A DNA stretch of 5,367 nt from NCBI GenBank assembly GCA_023145595.1, contig JAGLDM010000316.1, positions 1-5,367 on the forward strand, given 5' to 3'. The notes beneath the pieces were generated by a model. The model was given only the letters and a program-made list of their open reading frames with translations. It ran no database searches and was not told where the DNA came from. Source of the DNA: Flavobacteriaceae bacterium (GTDB taxonomy: Bacteria; Bacteroidota; Bacteroidia; Flavobacteriales; Flavobacteriaceae). Positions 1-5,367 of this stretch are shown piece after piece (within the stretch, counting starts at the first letter, position 1; the number at the start of each line of letters is the position of its first letter). Made by a program: the position numbers and the translations under genes.

Positions 1-53
1 GCGACTAAAACGACGCCAGAAATAAGAAAAACAATAATTGCTTCGTAACCCAT
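1..53 (-). CDS. Partial gene of unknown function, hydrophobic N-terminus (runs off left edge)
   Basis: Reading the minus strand from an ATG at 53 gives 18 codons, MGYEAIIVFLISGVVLVA, before the window ends. After four residues the peptide is almost wholly hydrophobic, which fits the first transmembrane helix of an inner-membrane protein; with no positive charge before it, a cleaved signal peptide is less likely. A TAnnTTTG -7 box lies 17 bases upstream of the ATG, and no other ATG of this frame is better placed, which supports the start. The gene is tandem with korB but separated from it by a terminator, so it is probably a separate transcription unit. I do not recognise the family from so short a piece. 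Confidence 0.55.
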   Translation of the reverse strand, partial: MGYEAIIVFLISGVVLV

Positions 54-70
54 GTAGTGTTATTTTGTGC

Positions 71-78
71 CAAATGTA
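71..78 (-). promoter_or_regulatory. Bacteroidota-type -7 promoter box for the left-edge gene
   Basis: The minus strand reads TACATTTG, an exact match to the Bacteroidota -7 consensus TAnnTTTG. Transcription would start near 65-66, giving a leader of about 12 bases before the ATG at 53. I see no TTG or TTTG -33 element at the usual distance, so the call rests on the -7 box and its position. Confidence 0.45.
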
Positions 79-111
79 AAACTTTTTATGTATTTAAATA
101 TGATTAAAGTC

Positions 112-124
112 ATGTTTGAAACAT
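112..124. repeat. 13-bp perfect palindrome ATGTTTGAAACAT
   Basis: Six-base arms ATGTTT and AAACAT flank a single G at 118. The inner part is echoed in inverted form at 137-144 (TTTCAAAC against GTTTGAAA at 114-121). The palindrome lies about 50 bases upstream of the predicted start of the left-edge gene, so it could be an operator. In such A/T-rich sequence it may equally be chance. Confidence 0.25.
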
Positions 125-193
125 ATTTTATACAGTTTTCAAACCCAGCAAAATAAGCAGGTGATTGACAGAGTATTAAGACTCTTAATTCAT

Positions 194-224
194 AAAAAAA
201 AACTCGATATTTTATCGAGGTTTT
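194..224 (-). terminator. Intrinsic terminator of the korA-korB operon
   Basis: On the minus strand the arms CTCGATA (219-213) and TATCGAG (209-203) form a perfect 7-bp stem with a three-base AAA loop, followed at once by nine T residues (202-194). It begins 12 bases after the korB stop codon, the expected place for a Rho-independent terminator. On the plus strand only four T residues follow the stem, after a G, so it should act mainly on korB transcripts. Confidence 0.88.
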
Positions 225-231
225 GAATAAT

Positions 232-1245
232 TTAGCTTACTTCGTAAGTTTCTCCAGAGAAAAACAAGTCATCAACTTTAGAGAATTTAGATGTTTTTTG
301 AACTTCGTCCGTGAGTTGCTGCTCTCTATCTTCAAAAGTATCATCTTCAAAACTTCTAATAATTCCGGTTGCTAAAGGATATTCCATTTTTACCAACATT
401 TGATGCAATGTATTATCTTCACATTTGGCATCATGCACTAAAAGGTCTTCTTGTGTTATTCCGTTTTCTCCAATAGTAACAGTTTTCAGTTTCAATCCGT
501 TTAAAACTATCCCCTTATCTTTTTCTTTACCAAAAATCATTGGTTTTCCATGTTCTAAGAAAATTTGTTTATCGGCTCTAACAACTTTATCTGTGTATTT
601 AGTAAAACATCCATCATTAAAAATAACACAATTTTGAAGAATCTCAATTAAAGATGTTCCTTTAAACTTTTCTGCCTCAATAAATAATTGTGTCATTTCC
701 TTCGGCGTATTACCCCCCATTCTTGCAAAGAAACGCGCTCTAGCACCCAAAGCTAATTCTCCCGGATGAAACGGTGGTTGTGTATTTCCAAAAGGTGAAG
801 ATTTTGTTTTTTGACCAATTAAAGACGTTGGTGAAAATTGTCCTTTTGTTAAACCATAAATCTCGTTATTAAACAAGATAATATTAAGGTCTAGATTTCT
901 ACGTAATACATGGATAAAATGATTTCCTCCAATAGCTAAACTATCACCATCACCTGTAATCATCCAAACACTTAAATCTGGGTTTGCCAATTTAACCCCA
1001 CTAGATATTGCAGCAGCTCGACCATGAATAGTATGCATACCGTAAGAATTTATATAATAAGGAAAGCGTGACGAACACCCAATACCCGATATAAAAACAA
1101 CATTCTCTCTCTTAACCCCCATTTCTGGAAGCGCTTTTTGCATTGCTCTAAGAATTACATAATCATCACAACCAGGACACCATCTTACTTCTTGATCACT
1201 GGTAAAATCTTTAAACGTATATTTTTTTTCTGTAATTGCTCCCAT
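232..1245 (-). CDS. korB: 2-oxoacid (2-oxoglutarate):ferredoxin oxidoreductase, beta subunit
   Basis: This 337-residue protein is the thiamine-diphosphate (TPP) and iron-sulfur subunit of a cytoplasmic 2-oxoacid:ferredoxin oxidoreductase, which converts a 2-oxoacid and CoA to acyl-CoA, CO2 and reduced ferredoxin. The TPP/Mg site is visible as GDGDSL (98-103) with NN at 126-127, followed by IYGLTKGQ (129-136). Four cysteines, C23 and C26 in WCPGC, C57 in GIGCSSR and C206 in LQNC, have the spacing of the four that hold the single [4Fe-4S] cluster in the two-subunit Sulfolobus-type enzymes. The start is firm: the ATG lies one base after the korA stop and a purine-rich AAAAGAAGAG sits just upstream, so translation is probably coupled. 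A terminator follows the stop. 2-Oxoglutarate as substrate is inferred from family resemblance; other 2-oxoacids cannot be excluded. Confidence 0.93.
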   Translation of the reverse strand: MGAITEKKYTFKDFTSDQEVRWCPGCDDYVILRAMQKALPEMGVKRENVVFISGIGCSSRFPYYINSYGMHTIHGRAAAISSGVKLANPDLSVWMITGDGDSLAIGGNHFIHVLRRNLDLNIILFNNEIYGLTKGQFSPTSLIGQKTKSSPFGNTQPPFHPGELALGARARFFARMGGNTPKEMTQLFIEAEKFKGTSLIEILQNCVIFNDGCFTKYTDKVVRADKQIFLEHGKPMIFGKEKDKGIVLNGLKLKTVTIGENGITQEDLLVHDAKCEDNTLHQMLVKMEYPLATGIIRSFEDDTFEDREQQLTDEVQKTSKFSKVDDLFFSGETYEVS

Positions 1246-1246
1246 C

Positions 1247-3112
1247 TTACTCTTCTTTTAAAATGTTCTTAAATTTCGCTACCATAGTTGTTACAGAAAA
1301 TGGTAATCCTGATACTTGGTTGTACTGCATAAAATCAATCTCTTGATATTTCCCTTTTAATATAAATGCCAATTGCCCTTTGTTCAATTCACAAACAACA
1401 ACTTTTTTGAATTTAGAAAACACCTCTGCTGTGTTTTTTGGCATTGGGTTAATGTAATTAAAATGAGCATGTCCTACTTTAAATCCTTGGTGATTTAATT
1501 TACCAACGGTTGAATGCAAACTACCATAAGTTCCTCCCCATCCTACTACTAATAAATCTCCTTCATCAACAAAATCAGATTTTAAATCAGGAATGTAATT
1601 AGCAACACGTGCAACTTTCTCTTCTCTAATTTTTGTCATGTACTCGTGGTTATCTGGAACATAAGAAACATTACCGGTTGCCTTATCTTTTTCCAATCCA
1701 CCCACACGATGTTCTAAGCCCGGAGTACCCGGAATTGCCCAATTACGCGCCAAGGTTTCATTATCTCTATCATAAGGATGCCAAGATTCAGAATGTCCAT
1801 CAATCAATTTTGTTTTGATTTCTGGCATATCATCAATCGACTTAATTCTCCATGGCTCAGATCCGTTGGCTATATAACCGTCTGTCAATAAAATTACCGG
1901 AGTCATGTGCTCCAAGGCTAATTTTGATGCCATATAAGCATAGTCAAAACAATCGGCTGGTGTACTTGCTGCAATCACAATTACAGGACTCTCTCCATTT
2001 CTACCATACATTGCTTGCAACAAATCTGATTGCTCTGTTTTTGTAGGTAAACCTGTTGAAGGCCCCCCACGTTGTACGTTTACAATTACCAGTGGCAGTT
2101 CGGTCATCAACGCCAATCCAATCGCCTCACCCTTTAATGCTAGTCCAGGACCAGAAGTAGTAGTAATTGCCAAATCACCTGCAAAAGAAGCCCCGATTGC
2201 CGAAGTAACTCCTGCAATTTCATCCTCTGCCTGAAATGCTTTTACACCAAAATGTTTATGTTTTACCAATTCATGCAGTATATCTGTTGCTGGTGTAATA
2301 GGGTAAGATCCTAAAAATAATTCGAGCCCAGATTTTTCAGCAGCTGCTAAAAAACCCCACGCAGTATTTGTGTTTCCATTTACGATTCTATAGGTGCCTT
2401 TTGGCATTGTAGAAGGCGCAACTGAATAGGAATTAGGAATTAATTCTAAAGTTTCTGCAAAATAAAATCCCGCTTTTAATACTTTAGCATTTGCTTCCGA
2501 AATTACTGGCTTGTATTTAAATTTTTCATCAAAGAAATTCAAGGTATGATCCATATCTCTATCATACATCCAATACACCATACCCAAAGCAAACATATTT
2601 TTACTTCTTATAATGCTTTTATTATCCAACCCTAAATCCTTTAACGATTCCTTGGTTAAGGAGGTCATAGAAACTTCGATCACACGATAATTATCTAATG
2701 AGCCATCTTCTAAAGGATTGGTTTCGTATTCTGCTTTTTGCAAATTCTTTTTAGAAAACGAATCCGTATCTACTATTATAGTGTGTCCTGCTTTTACTGC
2801 AGCTAAGTTTGTTTTTAAACCTGCGGGATTCATTGCCACTAATAAATCTAGATCATCACCAGGAGTGCTAATTTCTACACTACCAATATGCACTTGAAAT
2901 CCTGAAACTCCGTATAAACTCCCCTGCGGAGCCCTAATCTCTGACGGATAATTCGGAAAGGTTGAAATATCGTTTCCAAACATTGCAGAGGTGTCTGTAA
3001 ATTGAGTTCCAGTTAATTGCATTCCGTCTCCAGAATCCCCCACAAAGCGAATTACAACTGAGTTTAAATCCTCTGCGATATCAGGTCCCATTATTTTATT
3101 ATCTTCTATCAT
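1247..3112 (-). CDS. korA: 2-oxoacid (2-oxoglutarate):ferredoxin oxidoreductase, fused gamma-alpha subunit
   Basis: This 621-residue protein joins the gamma and alpha parts of the enzyme in one chain, as in two-subunit archaeal and Bacteroidota forms. The gamma domain (about 18-215) starts with VVIRFVGDSGDGMQ, the glycine-rich motif of the family. The alpha domain (about 240-420) carries YPITP (270-274), which helps bind the 2-oxoacid, then AEDEIA (296-301), TSGPG (319-323) and RGGPSTGLPTKTEQSDL (348-364). A C-terminal domain (about 515-615) follows a linker with PGTPGLEHRVGG (461-472). There are no cluster-binding cysteine motifs, as expected, since the cluster is in KorB. It is the first gene of the operon; one base separates its stop from korB. 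Met8 (codon at 3091-3089) is a possible alternative start; both precede the first conserved motif. Substrate is inferred. Confidence 0.93.
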   Translation of the reverse strand: MIEDNKIMGPDIAEDLNSVVIRFVGDSGDGMQLTGTQFTDTSAMFGNDISTFPNYPSEIRAPQGSLYGVSGFQVHIGSVEISTPGDDLDLLVAMNPAGLKTNLAAVKAGHTIIVDTDSFSKKNLQKAEYETNPLEDGSLDNYRVIEVSMTSLTKESLKDLGLDNKSIIRSKNMFALGMVYWMYDRDMDHTLNFFDEKFKYKPVISEANAKVLKAGFYFAETLELIPNSYSVAPSTMPKGTYRIVNGNTNTAWGFLAAAEKSGLELFLGSYPITPATDILHELVKHKHFGVKAFQAEDEIAGVTSAIGASFAGDLAITTTSGPGLALKGEAIGLALMTELPLVIVNVQRGGPSTGLPTKTEQSDLLQAMYGRNGESPVIVIAASTPADCFDYAYMASKLALEHMTPVILLTDGYIANGSEPWRIKSIDDMPEIKTKLIDGHSESWHPYDRDNETLARNWAIPGTPGLEHRVGGLEKDKATGNVSYVPDNHEYMTKIREEKVARVANYIPDLKSDFVDEGDLLVVGWGGTYGSLHSTVGKLNHQGFKVGHAHFNYINPMPKNTAEVFSKFKKVVVCELNKGQLAFILKGKYQEIDFMQYNQVSGLPFSVTTMVAKFKNILKEE

Positions 3113-3158
3113 ATTTTTGAATTGATACGTTTCTTTTAAATTATAAAAAAGGTACTTC

Positions 3159-3166
3159 CAAAAATA
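3159..3166 (-). promoter_or_regulatory. Bacteroidota-type -7 promoter box for korA-korB
   Basis: The minus strand reads TATTTTTG, matching TAnnTTTG at every fixed position. Transcription would start near 3154 and leave a leader of about 42 bases before the korA ATG. No clear TTG/TTTG -33 element is present at the usual distance. The region is very A/T-rich, which raises the chance of a false match. Confidence 0.4.
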
Positions 3167-3242
3167 GAAATAATTAAAAGAATAAAGTAGGATTTTTAGT
3201 ATAATTTTTATTATTTTTACTTTTTTATTTCTAAAACTTTAA

Positions 3243-3617
<375 letters not shown>

Positions 3618-3639
3618 ATAGTTTTTAATTATGTATTCG

Positions 3640-3690
3640 AAAAGCACTTAAAATGTAGCAACCCTACATTTTAAGTGCTTTTTTGTTTTT
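3640..3690 (+). terminator. Strong intrinsic terminator after the ferredoxin gene
   Basis: Two 19-base arms (3640-3658 and 3664-3682) are perfectly complementary around a five-base loop, CAACC. The right arm ends in T residues that continue as TTTTTT-G-TTTTT to 3690. The hairpin begins 23 bases after the ferredoxin stop codon. It separates the ferredoxin from nifJ and argues against a common transcript. Confidence 0.92.
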
Positions 3691-3739
3691 AACGACACTC
3701 CTTATAATAAACCCAGTATTAAAGTTTTTTTTTGCAAAC

Positions 3740-3751
3740 TGACATAAGTCA
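3740..3751. promoter_or_regulatory. Possible FNR/CRP-family operator, TGACATAAGTCA
   Basis: TGAC and GTCA form a perfect inverted repeat around a four-base spacer. FNR-like members of the CRP/FNR superfamily bind sites of the form TTGAT-N4-ATCAA and variants, so the half-site spacing fits. The outer TT/AA bases are missing (CTGAC...GTCAT). The centre (3745.5) is about 42 bases before the likely transcription start near 3788, the usual position for class II activation. This is inference only. Confidence 0.35.
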
Positions 3752-3774
3752 TAATTTAAACAGCTTATATTCAA

Positions 3775-3782
3775 TACCTTTG
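3775..3782 (+). promoter_or_regulatory. Bacteroidota-type -7 promoter box for nifJ
   Basis: TACCTTTG matches TAnnTTTG exactly and lies in a non-coding region downstream of a strong terminator, where nifJ needs its own promoter. Transcription would start near 3787-3789, giving a leader of about 68 bases. No -33 TTG element is found 17-23 bases upstream, which would fit a promoter that depends on an activator. Confidence 0.55.
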
Positions 3783-3856
3783 CAAACCTAAACTTAATAG
3801 GCGATTAAGACTCTAAAATAGATTCATTAAAAGCCTCTTCTAAATAACATATACTT

Positions 3857-5367
3857 ATGGGAAAAAAACCCTCGAAATTAATCTGTGACGCCAACGAAGC
3901 GGTTGCTCGTATTGCGCATAAAACAAATGAAATCTGTGCTATTTATCCAATTACGCCTGCTTCACCTATGGGTGAGCACGTAGATGAATATAGTGCAAAA
4001 AACGAACAAAACATTTGGAATAACGTTCCTAGAATTGTAGAACTGCAAAGTGAAGGAGGTGCCGCAGGTACTGTTCACGGATCTTTACAAGCCGGAGCCT
4101 TAACCACAACCTTTACTGCGTCACAAGGATTGTTGCTGATGATCCCAAACATGTATAAGATTGCTGGTGAATTATTACCCAGTGTTATTCATGTAGCCGC
4201 AAGAACCATTGCAACACATGCTCTATCTATTTTTGGAGATCATAGTGATGTCATGGCAGTTCGACAAACAGGATACGCCATGCTTTTTGGCGGAAATGTA
4301 CAAGAAGCACATGATTTTGCCCTAATCACTCAAGTAGCAACCCTACGCAGCCGTGTGCCATTTTTAAATATTTTTGACGGTTTTAGAACTTCTCACGAAA
4401 TTTCTAAAATTGATGCAATTCCAGATGATGTCATTAAAGCAATGATGCCTGAAGGAAATATCATGGAGCATAAAAACAGATCTTTAGATCCAGATAATCC
4501 TGTAATTAGAGGTACATCTCAAAATCCAGATGTGTTTTTCCAAGCGCGTGAAGCCGCAAATAAATTCTATACAAACACTCCTGATATCGTTCAAGAGGTT
4601 ATGGATGAGTTTTATGACCTTACGGGGCGTAGATATAGTTTATTCCATTATATAGGACATCCAGAAGCAGAAAGAGTAACTGTTATTATGGGTTCTGGAG
4701 AAGGACCTGTTAGAGAAACTATTGATCAAATGGTTGCTGATGGAGAAAAGGTTGGAGCCTTATTTGTGCGCCTATACAGACCATTTTCTGCAAAACATTT
4801 TATAGACGGACTGCCTAAAACAGTTAAAAAAATTGCAGTTTTAGATCGTACGAAAGAACCCGGAGCAATAGGTGACCCTCTATATTTAGATGTACTAAGT
4901 GCTTTTATTGAATGTGAAGAAAAAATGCCGAAAATTGTTGGTGGGAGATACGGATTATCTTCAAAAGAATTTACCCCTAAAATGGTAAAAGGTATTTATG
5001 ATGAACTGTTAAAAGATAAACCTAAAAAACATTTTACTGTTGGTATTAAAGACGATTTAACCCACACAAATATAGATGCTGATAAAGACTTTAACGTTAA
5101 AAGCTCTACTATAAACTGTATGTTCTACGGATTAGGTTCCGATGGTACTGTTGGAGCAAATAAAAATTCTATCAAAATTATTGGACAAACAACTGATAAT
5201 TATGTACAAGGATATTTTGTGTATGACTCCAAAAAAGCAGGAGCTCAAACCATTTCGCACTTACGATTTGGACCAGATCCAATTCACTCATCATATTTAA
5301 TAGATAAAGCCGATTTTATTGCGAGTCACCAGTTCAATTTTATTGAAAAATACAATATGATTGATGA
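3857..5367 (+). CDS. nifJ: Pyruvate:ferredoxin (flavodoxin) oxidoreductase, N-terminal part (cut by right edge)
   Basis: The reading frame is open for 503 codons to the window end. The single-chain family is about 1,170-1,200 residues, so about two fifths is visible. The enzyme interconverts pyruvate plus CoA and acetyl-CoA plus CO2, with ferredoxin or flavodoxin as electron partner, in the cytoplasm. Domain I (about 1-255) has YPITPAS (30-36), QSEGGAA (64-70), AAR (114-116) and HALSIFGDHSD (121-131). T33, E66 and R116 align at a constant offset of two with Thr31, Glu64 and Arg114 of the Desulfovibrio africanus enzyme, which contact pyruvate or TPP. Domain II spans about 260-390. Domain III, the gamma-like part, starts near 418 with GLGSDGTVGANK and SHLRFGPDPIHSSYL (467-481). 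The [4Fe-4S] and C-terminal TPP domains lie beyond the edge. The ATG has no Shine-Dalgarno but gives the expected N-terminus. Confidence 0.95.
   Translation, partial: MGKKPSKLICDANEAVARIAHKTNEICAIYPITPASPMGEHVDEYSAKNEQNIWNNVPRIVELQSEGGAAGTVHGSLQAGALTTTFTASQGLLLMIPNMYKIAGELLPSVIHVAARTIATHALSIFGDHSDVMAVRQTGYAMLFGGNVQEAHDFALITQVATLRSRVPFLNIFDGFRTSHEISKIDAIPDDVIKAMMPEGNIMEHKNRSLDPDNPVIRGTSQNPDVFFQAREAANKFYTNTPDIVQEVMDEFYDLTGRRYSLFHYIGHPEAERVTVIMGSGEGPVRETIDQMVADGEKVGALFVRLYRPFSAKHFIDGLPKTVKKIAVLDRTKEPGAIGDPLYLDVLSAFIECEEKMPKIVGGRYGLSSKEFTPKMVKGIYDELLKDKPKKHFTVGIKDDLTHTNIDADKDFNVKSSTINCMFYGLGSDGTVGANKNSIKIIGQTTDNYVQGYFVYDSKKAGAQTISHLRFGPDPIHSSYLIDKADFIASHQFNFIEKYNMID

Larger units (their letters stand above)
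3731..3787 (+). repeat. Two direct copies of TTTGCAAAC upstream of nifJ
   Basis: TTTGCAAAC occurs at 3731-3739 and 3779-3787, 48 bases apart. Its first eight bases form a self-complementary palindrome. The second copy overlaps the -7 box and the likely transcription start, while the first lies near -57. The pair could be a regulator site, or the second copy may merely reflect the TTTG of the promoter. Confidence 0.3.

Noticed and set aside
175..185. ATTAAGACTCT shared with 3804-3814 upstream of nifJ
   Set aside because: A few repeated 11-mers are expected by chance in an A/T-rich window of this size, and the flanks do not match.
175..189. Short hairpin ATTAAG-ACT-CTTAAT beyond the korB terminator
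   Set aside because: A 6-bp A/T-rich stem with a three-base loop is too weak to call, and the real terminator lies before it in the direction of transcription.
165..193. TTGACA at 165-170 as a sigma-70 -35 box
   Set aside because: No TATAAT-like box follows at the right spacing, it points into the 3' end of korB, and Bacteroidota promoters use a different consensus.
425..637. Plus-strand open frame of 70 codons inside korB
   Set aside because: It lies fully antisense to a strongly supported gene, has no recognisable motif or promoter, and its composition is that of a shadow frame.
1633..2046. Two plus-strand open frames (61 and 64 codons) inside korA
   Set aside because: Both are antisense to conserved korA coding sequence and show no family motif or start signal.
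3790..3856. Riboswitch or structured leader in the nifJ 5' region
   Set aside because: Only a 4-bp AGGC/GCCT pairing can be drawn by eye and no known riboswitch core is seen.

Overview
The window looks like a chromosomal piece of an AT-rich member of the Bacteroidota, most likely a Flavobacteriia-type organism. Three things point there: the A/T-rich codon use, start codons preceded by A-rich leaders with little or no Shine-Dalgarno sequence, and good matches to the Bacteroidota -7 promoter box (TAnnTTTG) upstream of three genes. The protein family types seen are also common in that group. The species cannot be named from the sequence alone.

Layout, left to right: (1) the first 18 codons of a minus-strand gene that runs off the left edge, with a hydrophobic N-terminus and its own -7 box; (2) an intergenic stretch with small palindromes and the intrinsic terminator of the next gene; (3) a minus-strand operon korA-korB, read from 3112 down to 232, coding for the fused gamma-alpha subunit and the beta subunit of a 2-oxoacid (probably 2-oxoglutarate):ferredoxin oxidoreductase; (4) a very A/T-rich divergent intergenic region; (5) a plus-strand gene for a 116-residue 2[4Fe-4S] ferredoxin with an acidic insert between its two cluster motifs, closed by a strong hairpin terminator; (6) a 166-base promoter region with a -7 box, a TGAC-N4-GTCA palindrome near -42, and a repeated TTTGCAAAC; (7) the first 503 codons of nifJ, a single-chain pyruvate:ferredoxin/flavodoxin oxidoreductase, cut by the right edge.

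The genes share one theme. Two different CoA- and thiamine-diphosphate-dependent 2-oxoacid oxidoreductases, one probably acting on 2-oxoglutarate and one on pyruvate, lie on either side of a small ferredoxin that could carry the electrons they release (or supply them for the reverse, carboxylating reactions). Each part belongs to a known family. I find no sign of a new defence system, mobile element, CRISPR array or RNA gene. The points most worth a second look are the possible FNR/CRP-type control of nifJ, the ferredoxin insert, and the clustering itself.
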